Positions 33,594 to 45,778 of a stretch of DNA of 64,000 nt are shown one piece after another (positions within the stretch are counted from its first letter, which is position 1; each line of letters begins with the position of its first letter). A program made the translations under genes and the position numbers. The stretch spans positions 620,001-684,000 of the forward strand of contig JAMSLZ010000010.1 of assembly GCA_026027325.1 (NCBI GenBank). The letters are read 5' to 3'. The DNA is from Actinomucor elegans. Taxonomy: Eukaryota; Mucoromycota; Mucoromycetes; Mucorales; Mucoraceae. The notes beneath the pieces are model-generated. The model made no database searches. It worked only from the letters and a program-made list of their open reading frames with translations, and was not told the DNA's origin.

Positions 33594-34359
33594 TTATCTT
33601 GAGTATTTCACTTGCTGTCCTCCACCTTTAGCAGCTCTCTTTTCCATCTTAACTTGGCGCTTTGATTTGCCTTCCTTAGGATCTTCTGATGCTTGAGCCT
33701 TGCCTTTACCAAAGTAGGACATGGCCATTGGTACAAGCTTATAAGCAGCATAACCAGGAATCTAGTTCAATAGAGAGATGAGTTATATGTTTTTAAGGTT
33801 CTTTTGATAGTTACTTACCACAAGGTAGACCAACCAGAATTTGTTGGAAATGAAAGCAGTGGTAATATGAACGAACCAAGTGACATAAATGATATCAAAC
33901 ATGTATCTATCATCTTGGGTTATAATCTATTCCTGATAAATCACTAGTACACTTACGCTGTAAGCCCTTCTTGATTCAGATCTTCACCGCTGCTGATTAA
34001 ATTACCGTCAGCTGTATAGCTAGGTGTGCCAGAAGAAGTTAAAACACGATAAAACATGAATGTCAAGCCGCCTGAGGTAACATAAAAAAGAATTGTGAAA
34101 AGGTGAATGAGCTCCAGTGATAAACGACGCGCCATAAAAAGTAAACAATCTATAGACGTATGAGTATGAGCTTTTCTGTATTAGATCGCTTCATAGATGC
34201 ATATTTTTTTTTTACTTGCATTAACAATCAGCATGCCATTGCGAAGATTTATTAATGTTTGCTTATTTGTAGCAGCAATTTTCTTTGATGATGCGTTAGC
34301 CTAAAGTAAGCACACTCGATGAGTAAACATGTTCATCATTCAAGAATATAATTTACCAT
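33594..34359 (-). CDS. TMEM208: TMEM208/SND2 ER-targeting membrane protein
   Basis: Component of the SRP-independent (SND) route of protein targeting to the ER. Exons on the minus strand: 34359-34357 (the ATG alone), 34300-34216, 34149-33957, 33906-33819 and 33761-33594, giving 178 residues, close to the family's usual length. Features in order: N-terminus MANASSKKIAATNKQTLINLRNG, hydrophobic segments around LIVNANCLLFM, LIHLFTILFYVTSGGLTFMFY, DIIYVTWFVHITTAFI and FWLVYLVIPGYAAYKL, then a basic tail (SKRQVKMEKRAAK). The first coding exon holds only the start codon; without that splice the frame stops after seven codons. Identification is good; the first exon is the weakest part of the model. 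Confidence 0.88.
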
Positions 34360-34690
34360 TTTATATATATATTGCTGAAGAAAAGCTTGTAATTTCTATT
34401 GGAATCAAGCCATTTAAATTATGAAGGGTTAAGATTCGTATTAAATTGATTGGTTGGCGGAGATACAAAAAGGAATAATAATTATAATCCTCCCATAATT
34501 TTTATTGACTGGAGGAGAATCGCAACAGTAACAGCAGCGCAAACACGAAACGCGAAGCGGAAATCATGGCTTAACTGCCAGCAGTCGGAGTTGCTCTTTT
34601 GTGGTGATACACAAGAACGCTTTCCAAATAATATTGCTGCTTCTCGCTTTTCTCTTACAACCAATACTATACCCTATTTACCGTAACGAA
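34360..34690. other. Short divergent promoter region
   Basis: 331 bp between the start codons of TMEM208 (-) and the Sro7-like gene (+), likely a shared bidirectional promoter. No other feature seen. Confidence 0.5.
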
Positions 34691-35003
34691 ATGTCTCTTC
34701 TAGACAAAATTTCAGGTCTAGCTATAAAAGCAAAGGAAAACGTCGTGTCAAAGACATTTATATCCAAAGACAAGCGACTTGAGCAGTCTATTTCTGAACA
34801 TATCAAAGTGAACGATATTTTCTTTGAAAAGGTACCGAGGAAATAGTCCAGATTTGTAAAATTCTCGTAATTCATCGAATGTATACTTAGATGTCCACAT
34901 ATGGTATACCCTCTACTATTAATGTAGTTGCTTTTGATTGTGTTGCAGGCCTCTTAGCAGTCGGTAAGTTCAAACGAACATCAAACAGAGCTTGAAACTA
35001 ACC

Positions 35004-35039
<36 letters not shown>

Positions 35040-38000
35040 GCTGGTGATTCAAATCATGGTTATATCAAAGTATTTGGCAAAGGAATCTCAACCAAGATCA
35101 AGTTACCCAAACCTGTTGGCATCAAATACCTCCAGTTCAAGACTGGACACCCTATCCTTATTGTGATTGACAAGGAAAACAATATCATTACTATTGATTT
35201 GCGCACTAAATCGATTCGACATGTATTACCAGCCCAAGCGATCATTACGAGTCAGACTTATTGTTCAGGAACAGATTGGTTATTCATCGGTTATGCCAAT
35301 GGATTCATTGACGTGTTTGATATTATGCAAGGTATCATTACACCTTATCAGATCCCAGACCTTTTAGAAAGTCAAGAAGAGGCACCACAAAATCATATTG
35401 TAGTAGACCTTCAGATGCATCCAACTGAACTCAACACACTTTTGATTGGTTATGAATGTACAGTGTTTATATGGAATATCCGTGAAAACACTATTAGACG
35501 ATCTTATAGTTTACGCAAACTGGACAAGGCTAACCCTTACCGAAACGCCAACTTGACCTGTCTCGCTTGGAGCCCGAACGGATCTCGATTCATCGGCGGT
35601 TATGATGATGGCTGTATTCATCTCTGGGAAGTAAAGAACGAACATAAGCCATTGAGCTCTCGAAAACTATCAGAGTCCTTCTTACCACCAACAGAAGACC
35701 AGTCATCCACAACAGATCCAATCTATCAAATGGCTTGGTATGCCAGCGATGTAGCACAAAAGTCCTATATTGTACTTGCTGGTGGGCTGAATCCTACTGA
35801 TATTCAAGGCCTTAATGTGCTTGAATTTGATCTAGAGAGTGAATCAAGAGAAGCTAAAAAGCAAACCATCATGCCATTGCCTACAGATCTATCACATTTC
35901 CTTATTCTTGCCACCAATCCTTTTTATTCAGGCCTAAATCCTTCTGGTATTGCAGTAATAGGTGCCGATCATTGCTTGAGAGTGTATAGTCTTGAGCATG
36001 GATTTCCTTTGTTAAAGTTACCACCTGCGCTGGAATTCCTTGGCCCCAATGTATTGAACGCATGTCATATCCCTCATTTGCCTAGCACTGCATTCAAGAA
36101 ATTGACTGGTATTACATTAGCTGATCGTAGCGTCCGCTATTTACCTATCACAGGTGGTGTAGCAGGTCCCGAACACGTATATCATATAGATGCCAATGAT
36201 TTATTGCTGACTATTCATCAAGGTGAATGGATCAAGTGTTGGGATGCTTCTTATACTGCACTCCGTCCTCTTTCTCAATTGACTATTCATTGTCTGGAAG
36301 ATCTTGAGGATAAAGACGCGTTTTTGTGCTGTCTGGACATTAACAAGAACAATGGTGCATTGGCTGTTGGATTCAGTGACGGCTCTGTCCTGATATACGA
36401 GTATCATAGTGATCCTGAACCCAAGTATGAAACGGATCCAAGAATTTTATTAAAGAATCAAGAGATTATTGACCAATGTGATGATACGCTCAAGGAAATC
36501 TCTGGCCTCTTGGAGGATATGGGCCCAATAACTGATTCCGAGGAAGTAGAGGAGCATCCTACCAATAACCCTTTTATCCCTAATCCACCTCCTCCTCAAC
36601 AAGAAGACTCAGCGGATTCCACCAATCCTTTCCACACTTCTTCGCCTACGCATCAGCAGCAGCCCAAACACGAGAATGAGATAGTATTAAATAGTACTAC
36701 ACCTCAACTTCCTCCTCGCAATCAATCTAAACCATCTATTTTTAAAAAGATCAACAAGACTGGAGAAACCGCTGGATTCTATGCTTATTTGAAGATGTCA
36801 TTCAGTTCGCCTATCAAGAGTGTGCTTAGTCTTGGTGAATCACTGTAAGTAATTATGGACAGTTGAAGATTACAAATGACTAACTCTTTATAATAGTCTT
36901 GCTGTTGCATCTGAGGATGGCAAACTACATGTAGTTGATATTCATAGGCAATTAATTCTGTTCTCTCATAATATATCTCGTAAGTTTCTTGATGAGATAT
37001 AAAAGACTATCCTCTAACAAATTTGTAGAATCTGATTTCCAAAATACAGTCATTTTACCTGCTGTTGCTGCAAAGTCAGAAGTTGCAGCCGAGTTGCAAG
37101 AGGCAGATCCAATGAAAGAGGAACAAAAGAAACCTGCCTCTATTACCTCACTCAATTTCTTCAACACCTATTCAGCATCCAAAGGTATATATTAAAAAAA
37201 TCTAAACTTGCTATTTGAGAAATGAGATTCATCTATCTTTTATAGTGACACTTATTACCACGCATTTATTTGTTGGCTTAAGTAATGGCCATGTATACCA
37301 ATTCAATCTCGCCTTGTTAGAAAAAGGCGTCATTATTCCTTCAGAGGGTCTCAATGAATACCTATCGCTGCGTACCACGCCTACTGCTCCTTTAATTGAT
37401 ATACATGTTATTGATTTGAAGGGTAAATCACAAACTGCCCTGACAGAAGAGCTGCTTCCTCCTACAGCTACTACCGAAGAAGAAGCATCTTCTGCAACAA
37501 CAAAGAAAGCAGCTTTAACAAAAGAAATCAGTAAGCATTCTACTGATACTATTGCTGAAGAAGAGCTATCTCCCAAACCCTCTAGTATTGCCAGCAGTAG
37601 CGCAAGCAGCGGTGTCTCTTCTACTACCACCCCAAATGTTACCTCGAAACGTATGGCTGCCATTGGTAAAGCTGAATACCGTTATCAAGAAAATCCACAT
37701 CTCGTTGTGTGTATATCCTCCAAGAGTATCAACGTGTATTTATCTGGATACAATGTCAAGCTGTTCTCCAAAGAAATTGCCAAAGATATCAAGATCGTGC
37801 GTGGTGAGATTATCGAAGCTCACAGTGGTAGTGTGTGTGTGTGCTTGTTGTTGAGTACTGGTAAATTGGCATTTTACGGTTTACCCAACTTAGAATTGAT
37901 GTTGGAAATGAATTTGCCCGGTCATTGCTTATTGGATCGTTTACAAGAAGCATCGATAAGTCGAGATGGTCGTATCGTGTTTTGGACTGGTAAATATGAA

Positions 38001-38527
38001 ATGGAGCAGTATTCGTTTATTCCTAAGCCTGATCGGTAAGTGTAAAGCCAATTGCTTGTAAAAGCCTATCCAGTAACTAACTGTTTTGGCTGTATAATAG
38101 TGCAATTGGAGATTCGGTGATCTTGTTTGATTCTCAAAAGGTGATGCCCCCTCATCCTTCACTTGTGACAGATCAACAGCAAAAGCCTAAAAAGACATGG
38201 CTTGGTACCGTAGCCGGCGCGTTCCAAAGAGAGCCCTTGACGGTAACTGATATGGATCTGTTGATGGGACGTGTGCCTATGGAAGATCCCAATGAAGTGA
38301 GAAAGCAAAAGATGGAAGCTTATAAAGCAAAGATGCAAAATGACTCTGCATCTTCTAAGCCAGGTGGTGTCTTTTCAGAATTGGGTGATAAAATGAATGA
38401 GCGTGGTGATAGAATTAATGAACTAGATAAAAAGTTCGAAGATTTGAATGCTGCCTCTGGTGACTTTTTGAAGGCCATAAAAGATTATAATGAACGCCAA
38501 GCGCGTAAAAAGTGGTGGGAGTTTTAG
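34691..38527 (+). CDS. SRO7: Lgl/Sro7/tomosyn family exocytosis regulator
   Basis: Binds t-SNAREs and Sec4-type GTPase pathways to control vesicle fusion at the plasma membrane. Exons 34691-34831, 34891-34963, 35041-36844, 36897-36979, 37029-37184, 37246-38035 and 38101-38527, in total 1157 residues. The N-terminal part is a WD-like propeller typical of the family (TYGIPSTINVVAFDCVAGLLAVAGDSNHGYIKVFG; LTCLAWSPNGSRFIGGYDDGCIHLWEVK). A second propeller follows a Pro/Asn-rich insert with NPF motifs (NNPFIPNPPPP, TNPFHTSS at about 560-590), which could bind EH domains. The C-terminus has an R-SNARE-like coiled coil ERGDRINELDKKFEDLNAASGDF with the end KKWWEF, as in tomosyn and Sro7. A (TA)n tract fills the end of intron 2. 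The start MSLLDKISGLAIKAKENV is chosen as the first good ATG. Confidence 0.92.
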
Positions 38528-39722
38528 TTTATATAGTATGAATGCGTAATCCTTTTCTACCATATACTTAATAAACAAAATCCTTTAGCTTTAATCTATG
38601 ATTTTAATACAGCAACATAACTCATCAAGATTTTGGTCTGGATATAGTTGGTGGGCATGTGATACCTTATTAGTAAAGTGAAGGACAATAACACACCTTT
38701 TTGATTATTCTTGCAATATAAGCCATAAATAAGCGAATAATAAGAAAATGAAAAAAAAAAATAGCAATTGTCTAGAAGGTAGAAAAAAGAAAAGAAAAAT
38801 CTTACGAACATATAATCTCATCATTGCGATGCATTTTAATCTTTTATTAAATAAGCAATGCATCCATAAACAGATAATGCAGTACCTCATTCTGAGCATC
38901 AAGTGCGAGGTTAGGCTAGAAATTTACAAAGCTCATTTTTATTAAAAAATACAACTCGATGTGATCCAGTTAAGTAATCATTCTAATTGATGCAACGATT
39001 TATTATAAACAACTAATATTTAATAGGCAATATAGAATCTAAATTTGTTCCTTATTGTTCAAGGTATATACTGATGTTTCGTTTTTTGTATAGAAACGAG
39101 TGGTCCTAGTTAGCCTGTATAATAATTAAAAAAACATATTGCTCCTAAAAAACTGATTGTGGAAGTTTACATCGTTTCAGTTTGATTCTATAATGCCTTT
39201 TTTTTGGTAGCAGTTCAGCAAGATGAATGGTAAAAGTAAAGCTTTTGATTTCAATCCCTCTTTTCCCTTTTTTTTTTTTTTTGCTCTTGCGTAATATAAC
39301 TTTATTTTATATTCGAAATGGTACAGATATAATGGTCAGGTAATGGGTTTATTCGTAATAAATGTCAGTGTTAATGGAAAGGCATACAAAAAGACCAAGA
39401 TTCCTCTGCTAGTTTTATATCGGCCTTAACCAATCAATAGACAGGTTTTGCTTCTAATCAAGCTCAGAGGAATAATTGTTAATTGCTTCCAACCAATCAG
39501 CTGTAGAGTAAGCTTAAATCAAACTCCTCTACGATAAGCTTCATGCGAGCTTCTCCATTGGCTAACAAAGACACAACAGTAAAAAGATCGCTTACTATTG
39601 CTTTGATTGGAGGCTGAGACCAGATAATACGAAAAACAGTCACTTTCAGGTGCCTTAACAAGTGATGCAGCTCATCCATGTATTGACCTGAATCCATATC
39701 AAAAATGCAAAAGCATAATATA
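38528..39722. other. Intergenic upstream of PTH2
   Basis: AT-rich, with T runs (39271-39282). A minus-strand open frame at 39497-39766 overlaps the start of PTH2; see findings. No family was recognised. Confidence 0.45.
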
Positions 39723-40614
39723 ATGGTCTCTGCTACTGTGATTACAGCTATTGCCTCTTTGGCCACTGGTTATTTTATTGGAAAGTACACTTCAGAACAA
39801 GTAAGATGAGCAAAATAGAGAGAAAATGTTGAAAGCTAAAAAAGACAAACTGAAATCAGGGAACCATCAGTCCATCAGCTAACAAAAAAAAGTTAACGCG
39901 TGAAGAAGAGGAGGAACTTGAAGAGTTGGAAGATTTGGATATTCTTCCCGAGGGGCAGATCGATGTGAACAAATACGATAATTTTAAGCTGGTAAATCCG
40001 TAATAGTTTTGAATAGATCTCGGTTATTCATGTTAACCTACATTGCTTTTAGACACTTGTTGTTCGTTCAGATCTCGGTATGACCAAGGGCAAAATTGCT
40101 GCTCAGGTATGTTTATAGATATCCCGAATGCAAGGACAGCTGACTGACTGAAAAAAATATCAAGTGTGGACATGCTACTTTAGCCTGTTATAAAGCTGCA
40201 AAAAAAGTGAATCCTTCAGTAAGATATTTGCATTTAGTTAATTTCCAACAAGCTAACACGCGTGATTAGCTATTGAGAGCTTGGGAAACTTCTGGTCAAG
40301 CTAAAGTTGCTTTGAAGTGCGATAGTGAAGATAAGCTGTAAAGTATGAGATGGGTTCTGAGAGTTCAAACTGACCAATAGTATGCTATAGATTGGAGTTA
40401 CAGGCTATTGCTCTTAGTCTTGGTTTGCCCGCTCAGACCATTCAAGATGCTGGTCGCACACAAATTGCTCCAGGCTCGCGTACAGTCCTTGGTGTTGGAC
40501 CAGGTAAAAATATACAGTAGTGTTTGTATGAATAGTGTTTGATGCTTGTTTTCATTTTTATTAGGTCCTGCTGAGTTGATTGATCAAGTAACTGGACATT
40601 TGAAGCTTCTCTAA
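39723..40614 (+). CDS. PTH2: Peptidyl-tRNA hydrolase 2 (Pth2), seven exons
   Basis: Releases peptides from prematurely dropped peptidyl-tRNA; the Pth2/Bit1 type is membrane anchored at mitochondria. Exons 39723-39800, 39860-39991, 40053-40106, 40165-40218, 40270-40337, 40391-40503 and 40565-40614, total 182 residues. An N-terminal hydrophobic anchor ([17 protein letters not shown]) is followed by a very acidic linker ([13 protein letters not shown]), then the catalytic domain with [70 protein letters not shown] and the end [12 protein letters not shown]. All splice phases are consistent. Tandem with the glycogenin gene (217 bp gap). Confidence 0.95.
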
Positions 40615-40831
40615 ATTATATAGAATAAAGTTGATCTTTCTGACGGGATAAGATAGCGGGAATATTGGGGTAAAAACTTAAGTTTTTTTTTTCTGTTGAC
40701 TACCTGTAACACAAGAATGCTCTTTGGTTTTTAAAGCATTGAATAAAACTAAAACCGCCTTTTTTCCCATTATCCTTTTCTTTTTTTTTAAAGCTTTTTT
40801 CTTTGCTTTCTTATCTCAAAAAATTAATGCA

Positions 40832-43800
40832 ATGGAAGCTTATGTAACTTTGGTTGTAACTGAGGCCTATGCGTCAGGGGCTTTGGTCTTATCTCACAGA
40901 TTAAGGGATCTGGGCTCCAAGAAAGAAATCGTTTGTATGGTTACACCCAACATATCAGGTCGCGTTCAAGATATTTTATCAAAAGTGTGCACCGTCATTC
41001 CAGTTGACGCGTTGCGATCAACCGATTTTGACAATCTCGAGTTATTAGGAAGACCGGATCTCGATATTTCGTTTACCAAAATTCAATTATGGCGTCTTAC
41101 TCAATATGCCAAGCTGGTCTATTTGGACGCAGACACTTTGCCGCTGAAAAATATCGATGAATTGTTTGATAGACCTTGTTTTTCTGCTGCTCCTGATTCT
41201 GGTTGGCCCGATTGCTTCAATTCAGGCGTGTTTGTTACTAAACCCTCAGAAAGCACATATCAAGACTTAGTCGCGCTTGCCTCAAAGAAAGGATCGTTTG
41301 ATGGTAGGTATCAAGTGTGTAATGAGTGAGTTGAATGATCTGACGATCAATTTAGGCGGCGATCAAGGGCTTTTGAATACATACTTCAATTCTTGGCCTT
41401 CTAGTCCTTTGCACAGATTGCCTTTTACTTTCAATACAACTCCAACAACTCAATATGGGTAACTGGTAACAAACAAAAGTACATATGCTCTTTGAAACTA
41501 AGCTTAGAATGATAGATATGCGCCTGCTCATAATGAATATAGTCAGCATATATCAGTTGTACATTTCATTGGAGAGAATAAGCCTTGGAAATATCAAAGG
41601 TTTGCAGACGGTAAAGTGTTACCTTTAGGTAACGCTTGGGAAGGATTAAAAGATATGATACAATCATGGTGGGATACTTGGGACAAATTTTATGGCCAAG
41701 TAAGTTCTAAACATATTATTGTTTGAACGACTATTGAAACTATTCATTAAAGACATCGCCTTATCATCTGTTATCTGGAGATATCAACAAATTTGATGAT
41801 GGGTTTCAGACGCGCCCTATCGTGCCATTTGATGAAAATGTTAGCAACGCTTGGGATAATCAGTCTATAGATCTAGATAACGATCGTAGACAAGTTCAGC
41901 CCATGCCACCTTTATCAACTATCACTATTGGTCAACCAGAATGGCTAAAGGAAGAGGCCAAAAGACGAGAAGAAGCAGAGGTAATTTTAGATATAAAGAG
42001 ATTATGTAGGTTACTGAAACCAATTGATCTGATAGAGAACACGTAAGCACAAAGAAGAAGCACAACAAAAGCAGCAGTATCACCAGCCGGAACACCAAAC
42101 ATACCCGCAAGAGCATTCATACCAAGAAGAGCATCACCATGAAGAGCATCACCATGAAGGGCATCACCATGAAGAGCATCACCATGAAGAGCATCACCAC
42201 GAAGAGCATCACCATGAAGAGCATCATCATAATGCTCACCACCAAGAACCGAAATCATATTCCATGATAGAATGGGATCCCGCTCGTCAAAGCCCACCAA
42301 ATACGGGAAGTGTTGGAGCTGATATTCCCGATTTGTCCTCATTCACAAACGTGTGGGACCAACCTCGTAGTGAGCAGCATGATGTTTGGGTTGCACCTGT
42401 GTATCAGCCTGAACCCCAAATCATGACAAAGCCAGAATACTCTCAATATAACACACAAGAGTATGTGCCTGATCTTCATGGTCCACCCATTCATAACGAA
42501 GAACACTGGCATCACCACGCAGAAGAGCATCATCATCATCAGCCAGAGTATCATCACCATGAACATCCTCCTAGCTTTCCTTGGGATCATGTAGTCGAGC
42601 ATTTCCCTCCTCCAACGCGTGTATGGCTTGATGAGCCGCAATGCCATGAACCAGAGCATCATCCATCTACTGGTAAGAGTTGTACACAAACGGGAAGAAA
42701 GGTAAACCTTAATCTTATCTTATTGTTTGCTTTGTTTAGAACCAGAACATCAGCAGTCAGAATCCGTCCATCATCATCACCATCAGCAGCAGAGTCCAGA
42801 CAATGAACATCATGATATTAGCGTAGCTGTTAATTATCAAGAAAATCAAGCTAATGATTACCAAGAGCACCAAAAGTAAAGTTGCCTTGAATGAATCACT
42901 TTTTCATACCTGGATATTTACTAACTATTTGCTTTTTTCACATAGTCATGTCCAACAAGAACCTGAAACCTTCAATGAAGAGCCATATATATTGCCTATA
43001 GATTCTCCTATCCCTCAGAAAGAGCCGGATCAAGCGTTATTTGCCATTGATAAAGCCATCGATCCTTCAATGCAGAACAAACTTGAAGAATTCATTGCAT
43101 CGCTTAATTCTGAAGATGATGATATAAGTGACCGCGACTTGATTCCCATCAATTTTAAGCCAACCAGTCGACTCCAAACAGGCATGTACACGCCTTCACC
43201 AAGCGGCAGCCGCGTAAATAGTCGCGTTAATAGTCGCAGCGGTAGTCGTGTTAATAGCCGCAGCGGTAGTAGAAGAGCTAGCGTGTCATCCAGTAGACGT
43301 AACTCAATTGCTGCTGCCAATTCGCCTACACGTAAATTGTCATTAAATACAGTCTCTGCCGATGTGATTATAGCACACCCTACCGTAACAGCCACTTACC
43401 AAGTGCCTCAAGACGCTGATCAGTCATCCAAGTTGTTTGCTTCAGCTTCAGCATCAGTTTTTCGCAAAACACCTTATACATCCGCTTCAGCTACACCTGC
43501 TTTGGCAAGAACACCAGATGAATATGAAAGACACAGTTATTTCTACGATGATGATGAAGAGGATGACGATTTAGCTGCTCTGGAACAGAATGGATCTGAC
43601 TTTTTATATGATCATCAGTATTCACTGACTGATCGCTTAATGGCTGAATCTGCCATTGTAGATTGGGATCCTCTTAGTGCATTGAACAAACTTAAAGAAC
43701 ACAGTGAAAGCATGGTCTTGCGTCAATCATTACAAGAAGCTTTAGTAAAGACTGCTCAAATGCAACAAGAGGAAGAGATGGTAACCGCTGTTGATAAGAA

Positions 43801-45778
43801 ACTATTGGACGTGATCAAAGCGGAAGAAGCCGAAGCAGAAAAGCAGGCTATTGCTACAAGTGATCCTCTACCATCCATGAAGAAAAAGCGACCTACTGCA
43901 TTCAAATCCTCTTGGGATGAAGAAGAATATGAACTACCTAGTGCACTGGCTTCAGGTCAATCCACACCATGTACTCCTATTGCTCGTAGAATGTCTTCAT
44001 CTGATTTGACCAAGCTGCTTGCTTTAGAAAAGGAACAGTTCCGTCAACAGCGCGCGTCGTTGAAGATGGCGAAGCCTCAAGCTGCTGTAGCGTCCATGTT
44101 GGAAGCTGAGTTGGATCTATCCCGAGGATTGCTGTTCCAACGACGCCGCCATTATGTTGGGGATTCTGATTCTGAAAATGACGAGACGCAAGCTAGTGCT
44201 ACGTTGTCTATTGGGTCCAGCGAGCCTAGAGAATTATTGGCTGGTGGAGAAATCGATGATGATGATGATGAGAACCAAGTATTTGCTAGTCCAGAACAAT
44301 GTGCTGCTTACTATGATGAATGCGTCATTCTCGAAGCACAGAAGAGATTGAGAGCTCTTGTAACAGGTGAAAAGTTGGAAGAAGATGCAGAATCTATGTC
44401 TTTACCTTTTCCCAGTCAGACTCGTCATGAAGCCTCCACTAATATCAACAGCAAGCCAACATGTACTTTGTATCAGTATGGCGAGACAAGAAGCACTGAT
44501 CCTCAGGCGTTTGGTTTGATGTATAATTCCAAATCATACCGTGCTAATTTTGGATTTGATGAAAATCATAAACTACAAATCTACCAGTCAGATTTACTGC
44601 CTACAGATGAAGGCATGGAGGATATAAGAACTTTGAGTCCAGAAACCGTAGTTTGCAAGAACAACCCAGTCGAAAAGCAAAAATTAGCAAAGGAGAAAGA
44701 AGAACTGGAGCAGAAATTGGAGGAAAAAAGAAGGCTGGAAAATGAGAAGTTGAAGGTGGTAGCTGCCAGTAAAGAGTTCGTATCAGAGGCGGCCGCAACA
44801 AATGCTGAAATACCGGAGGCTGCTAATACAAGCAGATGCGCAACAACTCAGGAATCAACCCCCTCTGGTTCTGCCAATCTCAACAATGATACCACCAACA
44901 ATTTAACAAAAACGCAAGTCTGCCTGGCTGTCGATACTGAGAAGAAACAAAATGACGCAACTCCTATTACTGATAACGATAATTCCTACCAAATTATCGA
45001 TCCTTCTACTAATGTTAAGAAGAATATTATCGGTAAGGTGTCGATGGCTATCCAGGATACCACTAGTGACTCTGTTGGTTTAAAGAAAGTAGCAACCTTA
45101 GTCACTACAGTGAGGGAGGCCGATTTGGAAGAGATGCAAGGCACAGCAACGCTAACTCCAATTGACGAAATGAAGCAGGAAATTCTACAAGACACGCTTA
45201 ACTCTGACTCAAATTTGATTAAAGCTGATGCATCGTTTGTGTCCAAAACTGCTACAATTGATACAGTTATAAAAAGTTCTATCGTGGAAACCACAGACTC
45301 CAAGCGAATCGATACAGCCTGTGCTTCAACTACTAGTACCTTTAGAGAAACGGGGTTTGATACATTCAAATCTATTTTGCCTGAGTCCGCTTTGAAATCA
45401 GGCACTTTTGAAGCAACTACTTCTATCACGAGTCATGAACCAGAAACTCACCCTATTGTCTGCAAAGACTTGGTTGAACCCATTTTGGAATTACCATCAG
45501 TAGCAATTGCCAAACCAGCGACCGTGCTTGAGCCAGCTGTTACTACCACTACAAAGTCGGTGACAATCACGTCAAAGCATCCTGATATATCCTCCAGAAG
45601 CGATATTAAGCAATCAAGCAGCTCCTGCTCTACATTGACAAGCCAAATATTTGAGTCGTCCTCTACGGCTATCGAAAGAACCACTACATCAAGCACTAGT
45701 TCTACTACAAAGACAAGCAAGTTGTCAACAAAGGCAAAGCGACGTAACTCTCGTAGAAAGTCTACAAAGAGTTCTTAA
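40832..45778 (+). CDS. Glycogenin with a very long disordered C-terminus
   Basis: Self-glucosylating primer of glycogen synthesis (GT8 family). Exons 40832-41303, 41356-41458, 41516-41699, 41753-41980, 42036-42672, 42740-42875 and 42946-45778, giving about 1530 residues. The N-terminal 270 residues are a full GT8 domain: AYVTLVVTEAYASGALVLSHRL, the metal-binding DAD of VYLDADTLPL, NSGVFVTKPSE, GDQGLLNTYFNSW and VVHFIGENKPWKYQ. The tyrosines in QYGYAPA align with the region that holds the glucosylated Tyr in animal glycogenin. A typical fungal motif WDPARQSPP follows in exon 5. The remaining 1200 residues are low complexity: a (EEHHH)7 repeat, SRSGSRVNSRSGSRRAS arginine-serine stretches, a second WDPLSALNKLKEHSES block, coiled-coil Glu/Lys and a Ser/Thr tail ending in basic residues. 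The exon 5 acceptor could be 42036 or 42051. Confidence 0.9.
42126..42230 (+). repeat. 15-bp coding minisatellite, seven units (EEHHH)
   Basis: Seven head-to-tail copies of gaagagcatcaccat inside the glycogenin gene, with single-base changes in units 3, 5 and 7 only. In frame they encode EEHHH (EGHHH in unit 3). The near identity suggests recent expansion. Confidence 0.95.

Noticed and set aside
34450..34686. Plus-strand frame of 78 codons before the Sro7-like gene
   Set aside because: Starts at a non-ATG codon, lies in the divergent promoter region and matches no family.
37229..37663. Minus-strand frame of 144 codons opposite the Sro7-like gene
   Set aside because: The plus-strand exon is in phase with both neighbours and matches the family; the antisense frame has no recognisable content.
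41932..42342. Minus-strand frame with a regular GDALHGDALHGDALH repeat
   Set aside because: It is the reverse-frame shadow of the (EEHHH)7 minisatellite in the glycogenin gene; the sense frame carries the conserved domain and consistent splice phases.
43030..43395. Minus-strand frame of 121 codons rich in LLPLRLLTRLPLRL
   Set aside because: Shadow of the RS-rich repeat in glycogenin exon 7; periodicity comes from the sense-strand codons.
44986..45429. Hydrophobic minus-strand frame opposite the glycogenin tail
   Set aside because: Antisense of Ser/Thr-rich codons produces Val/Leu/Ile/Ser-rich shadows; no start context or domain supports it.
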